NCBI GenBank assembly: GCA_026770615.1
Contig: MU631854.1
Coordinates: 7,039-21,813, forward strand
Direction of reading: 5' to 3'
Origin: Pavlovales sp. CCMP2436
Lineage: Eukaryota > Haptophyta > Pavlovophyceae > Pavlovales
Length of the DNA stretch: 14,775 bases
Part shown: piece after piece, positions 7,247-14,200 of the stretch
Position numbering within the stretch: position 1 is the stretch's first letter
How the letters are laid out: each line of letters begins with the position of its first letter
The notes under the pieces: model-generated
What the model was told of the DNA's origin: nothing
Database searches by the model: none
The model's input: only the letters and a program-made list of their open reading frames with translations
Translations under genes and position numbers: made by a program

Positions 7247-7325
7247 CTTTAGTTACGTGTATACTCTTGTCCATATTCGGCGCAATGTGTTCTTAAGCTG
7301 TGTTCTTATACTTCAAGCTGGATAA

Positions 7326-7820
7326 AAGAAAAAAGAGAAGAAGAAGGCGCTGATCAAAGAGAAACAGGCGGCAGAGAACGCGGCGGCCAAAGAAAAAGAG
7401 GTGCAGGCGGCTGAGGCGAAGGCGCAGGCGGCGAAGGCGGACGAGGAGGCCAGGGCGCAGGCGGCAGAGGCGGCCAAGGAAGCTAAGGCGCAGGCGGCAA
7501 AAGCGGCAAAGAAGGAGGCCAAAGCGCAGGCAGCCGAGGCAAAGGCGCAGGTGAAGCCGGCCCCAACCCCAACCTCGACACCATCCTCGACATCCTCGAC
7601 ATCTCGCTCGACACACCGACCCGCGCCACCCGCCCAGCTGCCGCACACCGACTTGCACGAGCAGAAGAAGGCGCACGTGGGAGTCAACGCTGCCGGCCAC
7701 AAGACGCGGCCGAAGACCGAGCCCACCGGCACGAAGGCCAAGGCGAGCGCATCATCTGCGCCACCGCCAAAGCCATTGACGCCGGCCGCCACGGATCCCG
7801 GGCCCAGTGCTGCCAACTGA
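7326..7820 (+). pseudogene. Lys/Ala/Glu-rich helical ORF of the 517-bp mobile family, no start codon
   Basis: The frame is open from just after TAA (7323-7325) to TGA (7818-7820), 164 sense codons, with no ATG before the repetitive part. Residues about 1-80 are a charged Ala-rich helix built on KAQAAEAKAQAAK-like repeats, likely a long single helix or coiled coil. After it come a PTPTSTPSSTSSTS linker and a basic, Pro/Ala-rich tail. The last third, from about 7640, aligns with the decayed open frame in units F2a and F2b, so it belongs to the mobile family and is not a host gene. Coiled-coil ORF1 proteins are common in LINEs, so a truncated ORF1-like protein is possible. No catalytic domain is visible. 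Confidence 0.5.
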
Positions 7821-8164
7821 CAGCGCTCGACCCGACGAATCCCGGATTTGTTCGATGAAAGCCGATGTACGGCACGCTGCTACAGCGCGTCGTCCAGCCT
7901 GCTCGCGGGACTTGGGGATCGCATTCAGGTGCATCAAACGGGGGTTGCATCCCTCCCATATGACTCACTGTCGGCGGCGCATCGTGGACTGCGTCGTCGT
8001 GTGGCTACCAGTCGAGCACACACACAGTGTTGCCATCTTCATCAAGGCTGATTGCTGCTCAGGGGGGCTGAGCGCCCCCTCCCACTGCAGATATCATGAA
8101 AGCCACCTCCCTCTACGCCTAGGGCGACTGCGGGTGTGTTGAAGGGTCATACTAACTAACTAAC
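7326..8164 (+). mobile_element. 517-bp mobile family, inverted and longer copy F2c
   Basis: From about 7640 to 8164 this is the reverse-complement counterpart of F2a and F2b. It has the same GCATCAAACGGGGGT, GTGTGGCTACCAGTCGAGCA and GTGTTGAAGGGTCATACTAA landmarks, then a tail of ACTAACTAACTAACTA. It is clearly more diverged from F2a than F2b is. It lies head-to-head with reverse transcriptase copy C, their 5' ends less than 100 bp apart. The 5' limit is uncertain. Confidence 0.7.
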
Positions 8165-8301
8165 TATTACTGCAACTCAAAGTATTTTAGATTTTTTTCT
8201 ATACATTCTTAACGAACTAAAGTTAGTCCATCACTCACGCGCACGCACAGCGGCAGTGTGGAGCTGGCATGACATAGCTGACACTGGCGACACACGGCTA
8301 T
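8165..8301. other. Non-coding spacer
   Basis: AT-rich after the ACTA tail, then a GC-richer stretch. Stops occur in all frames and nothing gene-like is seen. Confidence 0.6.
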
Positions 8302-8404
8302 ACCAACTTCACCTCTAAAAGAGTAGCACCCCTTCTGCCAGGACTAACGTCTGACGTCGACCAAGTCTGTGAGTGAACACCACCTGTTGAATCATGCTGA
8401 GCCG
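8302..8404. repeat. Dispersed direct repeat, left copy (about 103 bp)
   Basis: ACCAACTTCACCTCT, then CCAGGACTAACGTCTGACGT, CGACCAAGTC and CATGCTGAGCCG recur in the same order at 8821-8933. The core differs by only a few substitutions; the repeats differ mainly in a CCA-rich expansion near the 5' end. Confidence 0.8.
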
Positions 8405-8419
8405 ATAATAATTTATTTT

Positions 8420-8500
8420 ACTGATAGGGATTCAAGCTGGCGGTATATTACTGATGCGGATTCAAACTGGCGTCTGACTGTCCTAGAACGTGTGCATGTT
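8420..8500 (-). repeat. Short dispersed element, two truncated left ends (E4a, E4b)
   Basis: TGATAGGGATTCAAGCTGGCG is followed within 10 bases by a second left end, TGATGCGGATTCAAACTGGC plus GTCTGACTGTCC. Each is preceded by TTTTACTGAT or ATTACTGAT. Both lose similarity soon after. Confidence 0.6.
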
Positions 8501-8820
8501 AAACGGAATTGGGACCGCCCACGCCACTGAGGCCAAAAAAAGCCGATTTAAGGATTACGTCCTACTAAATATCTAAGTTAAGCCAGGATTCGGAATCTAA
8601 AAGAAAAGAAAAAGAAAAGTCATACGTTACCAACTAGTTATTAGTCATTATCTTCTAAAATATATTAAATTGAATGCAATAAATCGGTGGACTCGGCCGC
8701 GGTGATCGCGGCGGCCGCGGCGGTTGCGGCGGTCGCGGCGGACAGGGCACACGCACCTAGATGGACGTGAGCGTTGTGGGGGGGGGAGGGGGAGCCTGTG
8801 GCATCCGCTACGAGTTCACC
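8501..8820. other. Non-coding spacer with purine-rich and CGG-rich tracts
   Basis: A purine run occurs at about 8599-8620 and a CGG/GGC simple repeat at about 8694-8742. A 102-codon minus-strand open frame (8665-8973) crosses the CGG tract and the dispersed repeat; its Ala/Gly content comes from the simple sequence, so I do not call a gene. Confidence 0.55.
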
Positions 8821-8933
8821 ACCAACCTCACCTCTACCACCACCTCTACCACCACCACCCCTGCTACCAGGACTAACGTCTGACGTCGACCAAGTCAGTG
8901 AGTGAACAACACCTGTTGAACCATGCTGAGCCG
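8821..8933. repeat. Dispersed direct repeat, right copy (about 113 bp)
   Basis: Counterpart of 8302-8404, expanded by CACCACCTCTACCACCACCA-type triplets near its start. Confidence 0.8.
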
Positions 8934-9318
8934 CTATGCTTCCAAAATCTGGGAATCGTAGGTTCCAAAACAAAATTCAAGTCTAGGACAAATTGATACG
9001 AGCATATTCATCAGCCCTAGTCTTTGAACCACTCGTATGCAGTATTTCAATACGGCTAGACGAGATGACACATAACCAGGACTGCACACGTCGATCCGCC
9101 GACCAGGACTGCGCCGATCGTCCTTAGCTCCTCCTCCTACCCGTCTGCCGCCCCCTTCGCAGGCGCCGCGCCGCCGTCGAGTGGGCCCGCGCCAGATATG
9201 GTAGGCCTTGCACCCCTCGAGCTATTTTGCGGCTTTTCCCAACTGGATTCAAATATTAACCCAGTGTGCCCCGGGGCCCCCAGTTAGCCCAAAACCCTTT
9301 TTGCGTGGAAATGACGGG
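8934..9318. other. Intergenic sequence, no gene seen
   Basis: Mixed composition. CCAGGACTGC appears twice (about 9077 and 9105), and a similar word occurs in the 8302/8821 repeats and near 11443. No open frame of note and no RNA-gene signature was recognised. Confidence 0.5.
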
Positions 9319-9421
9319 TTTTTGGCGGGAAACGGAATTTAAGCGGGCCCCCCGCGCCTCCTCAGGCCCCCCCGTTCCCGCCAACCCTTCCCGCCAAATG
9401 AGTACAATTTCCCGCCAAAAC
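9319..9421. promoter_or_regulatory. Cluster of E2F/DP-like motifs
   Basis: TTTGGCGGGAAA at about 9321-9332 and TTTCCCGCCAAA at about 9408-9419 both match the classical E2F consensus (TTTSSCGC plus a symmetric half), in opposite orientations. Two weaker relatives, GTTCCCGCCAAC near 9374 and CTTCCCGCCAAA near 9387, lie between them. Four such words in about 100 bp are unlikely by chance, although local C/G richness raises the background. The cluster lies about 440-540 bp upstream of the intact F-box/kelch gene. E2F/DP regulators of S-phase genes are conserved across animals, plants and many protists. Confidence 0.4.
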
Positions 9422-9439
9422 AACCCCTTCAAATTTGAA

Positions 9440-9480
9440 TTTTAAAAACTTTTTAAAATATTTTAAAATATTTTAAAAAT
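9440..9480. repeat. 10-bp-phased A/T tract repeat (likely curved DNA)
   Basis: TTTTAAAATA occurs at 9451-9460 and again at 9461-9470. Near-copies precede (9440-9450) and follow (9471-9480), so A/T tracts recur once per helical turn. The decamer is nearly self-complementary. Phased A-tracts bend DNA and melt easily. Confidence 0.7.
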
Positions 9481-9593
9481 GGTAAATTGGGCACACCAAA
9501 AGGGCCTTAAAACGAGTCCTGGACTTGTATGTAAGTGTGAATTCCGATATTTTTTTATCGGAACCGCGGCACTGGCCATATATAGCTTTATAT

Positions 9594-9701
9594 TTATGAT
9601 AGGGATTCAAGCTGGCGTCTGACTGTTCTGAATGTTGTGCTGGTCTGAGCGCTGCGTCGCCCATTGCCTGCTGCGTGCCTTAGTCGGCTGCGCTGGCTTG
9701 G
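9594..9701 (-). mobile_element. Short dispersed element, copy E5, with 12-bp target-site duplication
   Basis: This 108-bp copy contains TTATGATAGGGATTCAAGCT, then the GCGTCTGACTG, GCGCTGCGTCGCCCATTGCC and CTTAGTCGGCTGCGCTGGCT blocks shared with E3. It stops at GGCTTGG, where E3 continues. The direct repeat ATAGCTTTATAT stands on both sides (9582-9593 and 9702-9713). A 12-bp duplication plus truncation at one end only fits target-primed reverse transcription of a SINE-like RNA whose 3' end is the left side (minus orientation). Confidence 0.7.
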
Positions 9702-9857
9702 ATAGCTTTATATGTTACTATGGTATGATATGATGCCACTTCATATGCTAGATACTGGTTCGTGCTAGAAATCACAAACCTCGGCGCCCGCCGCCGCCTG
9801 CTCGAGCTCGTGATTGGAAGCGCAGTGGTACACGTAGTGGCACAAGCTCGACCAGCG

Positions 9858-11138
9858 ATGGCAAGCAACGAGGAGGTCGACTTCAGACCGTTCGACCTGC
9901 TCGACGATAACCTCGTCCTCACGATCCTCCGCTGCCTACCCGACCCCGAGTCGCTCGGCCGCGTCGCGCGGGTCAGCAAGCGCCTCGCCGGGCTGTGCAA
10001 GGAGTCCTACGCCTGGAAGCCGCTGCTCGACTCGGCGCTGTCGTCAAGCGGCAATAGCTTCTTGGTGCTGCCGAGCGAGGGGGCAGGCTGGCGCGAGCGG
10101 TACAAGCAGTGGCACATGCTCAGCTCGCTCTCGTGGTCGCACTGCACGCCGGCGGCCGGCTCGGCCTCACCATCGGCGCGCTACGCACACCGCGCGGTGG
10201 CGGTGAGCGCCGACCGCGCCTACGTATTTGGTGGCATTGGCGAGCAGGAGGAGGAGGTTTTGGGCGACCTGTGGATGCTCCGCTGCGACTCGGCGGCCAC
10301 TGGCACGGCCTCGTGGGAGCTGGTCGCGCCGATGTCGGAGCAAACCCCGACCGCCCGCCACTCGGCCACGCTCTCGCCCGTCTCGCTGAGCGACTCGGCG
10401 CGCCCTGCGAGGCTGGTCCTGTTCGGCGGGTATGACGGCGGGATCTGCCTGAACGAAGTGTGGCTCTTCGACACGCGCACCGCCGCGTGGACGATGCTGC
10501 TCCCGCACGCCGCGCAGCAGGCCGCCGACGCGAGCGTGCATCCTGACGGGCGGGTAGGGCACTCGGCGATCACGCACAACCGCAGCTCGGAAGTGGTCAT
10601 CTTCGGCGGCAGCGCGGACGACCGCTTGTTGAATGACGTGCTCTCGTTCAGCGTGCGCACACACCAGTGGACGCTGCACGAGTGCGCCGGCGCAAGCCCG
10701 AGCCCGCGCATGGACCACGCGGCCTGCCGCGTGGCGGAAAGTATGTACGTATTCGGCGGTGATGACTCGAACAATTACTCACTCAATGAGTTGTGGGAGT
10801 ACACCCTGGACACGCGCATATGGACGCAGGTGGTCGGCGCAGGGGGGAGCTCACCGTCCCCGCGCTCAGGCCACTCGCTAATACCCCTCGTCAACCGGCT
10901 GGTGGTGTTCGGCGGCAACAACCCGGCGCAGCGCCAAGTGTTCGACTTGGCGCTGCGCTGCTTCGATCTGCACCGGCGGCGGTGGATTGACCTCGCGGTG
11001 GGCGGCGGCGACGAGATCACGCGCTCACGCACCCACCACGCGGCAATTCCGTGCGGAGGCGGCGTCCTGATCTTCGGCGGATGTGGGTCGGATTACGAGC
11101 ACCTCAACGAAACCGTCCTGCTGCGCGTGTGGCCATGA
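9858..11138 (+). CDS. F-box/kelch-repeat protein (426 aa), intact
   Basis: Residues 11-52 (PFDLLDDNLVLTILRCLPDP, then SLGRVARVSKRLAGL and YAWKPLL) form an F-box, which binds SKP1 in SCF ubiquitin ligases. Residues about 108-426 hold six kelch repeats, each with a hydrophobic strand plus FGG, a conserved Gly/Asn turn and a W at the end; examples are AYVFGG, LVLFGGYDG, VVIFGG, MYVFGG, LVVFGG and VLIFGG. These should fold into one six-bladed beta-propeller that binds the substrate. The role is therefore probably a cytosolic or nuclear ubiquitin-ligase adaptor (inference). I start at ATG 9858 and not the in-frame ATG at 9762. The broken paralogue at 12428 starts at the matching place, and its upstream sequence is similar but carries an indel that would break the longer frame. 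No introns are needed. Confidence 0.88.
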   Translation: MASNEEVDFRPFDLLDDNLVLTILRCLPDPESLGRVARVSKRLAGLCKESYAWKPLLDSALSSSGNSFLVLPSEGAGWRERYKQWHMLSSLSWSHCTPAAGSASPSARYAHRAVAVSADRAYVFGGIGEQEEEVLGDLWMLRCDSAATGTASWELVAPMSEQTPTARHSATLSPVSLSDSARPARLVLFGGYDGGICLNEVWLFDTRTAAWTMLLPHAAQQAADASVHPDGRVGHSAITHNRSSEVVIFGGSADDRLLNDVLSFSVRTHQWTLHECAGASPSPRMDHAACRVAESMYVFGGDDSNNYSLNELWEYTLDTRIWTQVVGAGGSSPSPRSGHSLIPLVNRLVVFGGNNPAQRQVFDLALRCFDLHRRRWIDLAVGGGDEITRSRTHHAAIPCGGGVLIFGGCGSDYEHLNETVLLRVWP

Positions 11139-11640
11139 TCCGGTTCGCGCCGACGTTGAAGAGTGCGGACGGAACTGAGCGCTGCTCGCAGTCGAGGACA
11201 CGACAAACTCTGGAGCACAGACAGCACAGCTGACCGCGGACCGCCACGATATACTACTGTGAACGTAACGCTTTAGTTATACAGATCATTGATGTAACTA
11301 CGTGTGTGCAGACAGGGTGTGTGTGTGTGGAAAGGGGGGGGGGGGATGGGGTACCTTCGATCTTGAGCATGTGGTTTAAGACTAGCTCAGTAGTAATATA
11401 GTGCGTGAATACATGTAACCCGCCTCTACCATCCCTGCGGCTGCCAGGACTGCGATGATATGCTTAGGCACGTCGCGCTGCCGAAATAAGCCGCGAGCGA
11501 AATCGCAGGCGAAATCGTTAGTACACTAGGCTGCAAAGAAGGCCGAGGGCGCGGTGAGATATCTATCTCGCATTAACTACCTCGCAGTGGGATATCTATT
11601 TCGCATTATATCTTGAAATCGCGCTATGAGTACACTGGGG
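11139..11640. other. Intergenic: 3' flank, GT/G tracts and a short direct repeat
   Basis: A (GT)n run at 11317-11329 and a run of 12 G at 11334-11345 lie about 180-200 bp after the kelch gene. GCGGTGAGATATCTATCTCG plus CATTA (11551-11575) recurs at 11584-11608 with three mismatches. The stretch 11463-11510 resembles part of the exon near 14418-14468 (see findings). No gene is seen. Confidence 0.55.
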
Positions 11641-11647
11641 CTTCGTT

Positions 11648-11684
11648 GCAGTCGGGAGCGACACCAGACGTCGCTTCCGACTGC
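11648..11684. repeat. Hairpin H1 (15-bp stem, 7-nt loop)
   Basis: GCAGTCGGGAGCGAC (11648-11662) pairs with GTCGCTTCCGACTGC (11670-11684). The only irregular position is a G-T pair, which would be G-U in plus-strand RNA. Confidence 0.8.
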
Positions 11685-11688
11685 ATAA

Positions 11689-11726
11689 AAGGCCCGGGGC
11701 GGGGCGTGCACTCCGCCCGGGGCCTT
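11689..11726. repeat. Hairpin H2 (14-bp stem, one mismatch, 10-nt loop)
   Basis: AAGGCCCGGGGCGG (11689-11702) pairs with CCGCCCGGGGCCTT (11713-11726) around GGCGTGCACT. One internal mismatch. It starts four bases after H1 ends. Confidence 0.8.
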
Positions 11727-11813
11727 CTGCCCATCTTTACATGTGTCAAGGTGTTCTTTACAGTCGGAGCGACAATGAGCAGATCAACCGGCTGCAAAGA
11801 TTTAAAGTGAAAG

Positions 11814-11870
11814 AAGGCCCGAGGTGAAGTCAGATAGTCGATTTTACTATCCGTTCCTACCCCGGGCCTT
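11814..11870. repeat. Hairpin H3 (two-part stem with symmetric 7x7 internal loop)
   Basis: AAGGCCCGAGGT (11814-11825) pairs with ACCCCGGGCCTT (11859-11870) with one mismatch. Inside, GATAGT (11833-11838) pairs with ACTATC (11846-11851). Seven unpaired bases lie on each side between the two stems. The base of the stem, AAGGCCCG, is the same as in H2, and a T run follows (11869-11873). Confidence 0.75.
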
Positions 11871-12427
11871 TTTCGCGCTTTTCCCCTGATCCCTCGTTTC
11901 ATATCACCACCTTTGTAAATTACGAAGGCCCGGGCCCAGTGGTACATATACCATTTGTTGCCGTCTTGTTTTATTATCACATTTTTTATTTTTATTTAAC
12001 TACCAATCACAAGCCCAAGGCAATCACAAGACAGCGTGGGAGTTGCTGTAATTGGGAGGACTATAAGTTGCTGCGAGTTTAATTCCCAATCACGGAGCAC
12101 CGGCTCGCTGTGCGTGGGAGTTGTAGCTGTGCGTTGCAACCTCTGCTTTCTTAAGAAACTCAGCCTCACTCGCATCGAATGGCACGGGAAGCCGCGCTCA
12201 CGGGAAGCCGCGCTCGCAGCTGTGCAAGTTGTCGCTGAATGAACCTTCGTCCGAGCCGTCGCCCATGTTCGCGGGGCCGCGGCTCAGTCACTGCCCCGCG
12301 CACGAAGTTCGGGCGCCCGTAGAGTCCGCGTTGTGGGGCGTGAGCGTGGTCAAAATCACGACGGCGCCCGCCGCCCGCTCGAGCTCGTGAAGCGCAGTGG
12401 TTCACGCAGTGGCGCTCGCCCAGACAG
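11871..12427. other. Intergenic region upstream of the broken kelch copy
   Basis: A GGCCCGGGCC palindrome lies at 11927-11936, echoing the H2/H3 stems. A 16-bp tandem duplication, CGGGAAGCCGCGCTCA/G, lies at 12185-12216. The last 80 bp or so (from about 12362) are similar to the sequence just before the intact kelch gene (CGGCGCCCGCCGCC, CTCGAGCTCGTGA and GCGCAGTGGT words), so the gene duplication included the proximal 5' flank. Confidence 0.55.
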
Positions 12428-13706
12428 ATGGAACCCCCCACCGAGCAGGCCGCCTTCAGGCCGTTCAACCTGCTCGACGACGGCCTCCTCCTCGCGATCC
12501 TCCGCTGCCTCGCCGATCCCGATTCCATTGGCTGCACCGCGCTGGTCAGCAAGCGCCTCGCCGTTCTGACCAAGGAGTCCTACGCCTGGAAGCCGCTGCT
12601 CGAGTTGGCGCTGTCGTCGAGCGGCAAGGGCTTGCTGGAGCTGCTGAGCGAGGGGGCGGGCTGGCGCGAGCGGTACAAGCAGTGGCACACACTCAGCTCG
12701 CTCTCGTGGTCGCACTGCCCGCCGGCGGCCGGCTCGGCTCAGCCGATGGCGCGCTTCTGTCACTGCGCAGCGGCGGTGAGCGCCGACCGCGCCTATGTGT
12801 TCGGCGGTTACGACGGGCATGGCGATCTGCTGGGTGACCTATGGATGCTCCACTGCGAATCGACGGCTGCAGGCTCGGCCTCGTGGGAGCTGGTCGCGCC
12901 GACCTCGGAGCACACCCCGATTGCCCGCGCCCTGGCCACGCTCTCGCCCGTCTCGCTGAGCGACTCGGCGCACCCCGTGGGACTGATCCTGTTCGGCGGG
13001 CACGACGAAGATGAGACCTAAATCAACGACGTGTGGCTCTTCGACACGCGCACCGCCGTGTGGACGATGCTGCTCCCGCGCACCGCGAAGCAGGCCGCCG
13101 ATGCGAGCGTGCGGCCCGACGGGCGGTTTGGGCACTCGGTAATCACGCACAACAGCAGCTCGGAGGTGGTCATCTTCGGAGGCTTGGCGGAGGACGGCAG
13201 CTGCTTGAACGACGTGCTCTCCTTCAGCATTGGCACGCGCCAGTGGACGCTGCACGAGTACGCCGGCGCAAGCCCGAGCCCGCGCGCTGACCACTCGGCC
13301 TGCCGCGTGGCGGAGAGCATGTACACTTTTTTGGGGCAATGACTCGAACAAGGACTCGCTCAACGACATGTGGGAGTACGCCCTGGACACGCGCGCGTGG
13401 ACGCAGTTGGTCAGCGCAGGGGGGAGCGCGCCGTCCCCACGTGAAGGCCACTCGCTCATCCCCCTCGGCAACCGGCTGGTGGTATTCGGCGGCTGCAATT
13501 ATGCGATCAACTCGTATGACCCGGCGCTGCACTGCTTCGATCTGCAGCGACGGCGGTGGAGCGGCCTAACAGCGGACGGCGAGCACCTGCGTGCACGAAC
13601 CGGCCACGCGGTGATCCCGTGCGGAGACGGCGTCCTCATCTTTGGCGGGCTCGGCTCGAGCAAGACGCTCTTCAATGACTCCTTCCTGCTGCGCGTGTGG
13701 CTTTGA
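12428..13706 (+). pseudogene. F-box/kelch paralogue with a nonsense codon and a frameshift
   Basis: It is collinear with the intact gene at 9858 from MEPPTEQAAFRPFNLLDDGL to FNDSFLLRVWL, with closely similar blocks such as GAGWRERYKQWHTLSSLSWS. The frame is interrupted by TAA at 13019-13021, where the paralogue has a sense codon (the second kelch repeat, before NDVWLFDTRT). Reading then resumes in the same frame. A +1 shift lies in a run of six T (13327-13332), where the paralogue reads MYVFGG; the rest, from GNDSNKDSLN, is in another frame. If translated, the product would stop after 197 residues, with the F-box and less than two kelch blades. The T-run shift could be a sequencing error, but the nonsense codon is harder to explain that way. 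Confidence 0.82.
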
Positions 13707-13856
13707 TCCGCGCCAATGCTGACGAGTACTGCCTAACTGAGCGACGTTCGCGCTGCAATTGCCGGCCGCTGCCAAGTGCCAAGCAGAGTCAGCCGCAACC
13801 AATATACATGCATACATGTACGCATCTTTGGGATATGGATGTAACGAGTTAGTTAT

Positions 13857-13862
13857 AATAAA
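13857..13862 (+). promoter_or_regulatory. Possible poly(A) signal AATAAA of the broken kelch copy
   Basis: AATAAA lies about 150 bp after the terminal TGA, in an AT-rich stretch. The surrounding GTAACGAGTTAGTTATA resembles GTAACGCTTTAGTTATA after the intact gene, which shows that the duplication extended into the 3' flank. Confidence 0.35.
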
Positions 13863-14200
13863 TATAGTCCGTGATGTGCGGTGACCATGGGTCCCCGCTG
13901 CGCGGTTCGTCGGCTACAGCGTGCCGAATACCCCCTATTTAACTAAGAGTTTATTTAGACTATCAATAGGGTCAGGGGTGGGACCGCATGTTATCCATTT
14001 CAAGGGAGTCTGGATAGTAATGAATAAATATAATTGGGCACTGATTTAGTGAGTTAATTTAAGGCATTTCTCACTCCCCCCCCCACTTCATCACACATTC
14101 CTTTAACTATATATTTTGAGTTATGTAGAAAGGTGACTATAGTTATCACGCGGTGACGGCTGATGGTGACAGACAGTATACAAAACATGACCGCAAGAAA
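13863..14200. other. Intergenic spacer between convergent genes
   Basis: It includes a weak inverted repeat CCCTATT (13933-13939) / AATAGGG (13975-13981) and a short C run near 14077. It separates the plus-strand kelch copy from the minus-strand membrane-protein exon. No gene is seen. Confidence 0.5.

Noticed and set aside
8665..8973. 102-codon minus-strand frame with Gly- and Ala-rich parts
   Set aside because: The composition is produced by CGG/CCA simple repeats, and part of it lies in a dispersed repeat also found at 8302.
534..9701. tRNA-derived SINE: the GGATTCAAGCTGG word compared with a pol III B box
   Set aside because: The match to the B-box consensus is partial and I could not find an A box at the right spacing, so tRNA origin is not claimed.
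9762..9857. 32-residue N-terminal extension of the intact kelch protein from ATG 9762
   Set aside because: The homologous flank of the paralogue carries an indel that breaks this frame, and the shared F-box alignment begins just after ATG 9858.
11859..11873. Rho-independent terminator (GC hairpin plus T run at H3)
   Set aside because: The loop region is too long and the host is eukaryotic; the resemblance is superficial.
11624..11980. 118-codon minus-strand frame over the hairpin region
   Set aside because: No recognisable domain. It spans three strong hairpins that explain the sequence constraint better.
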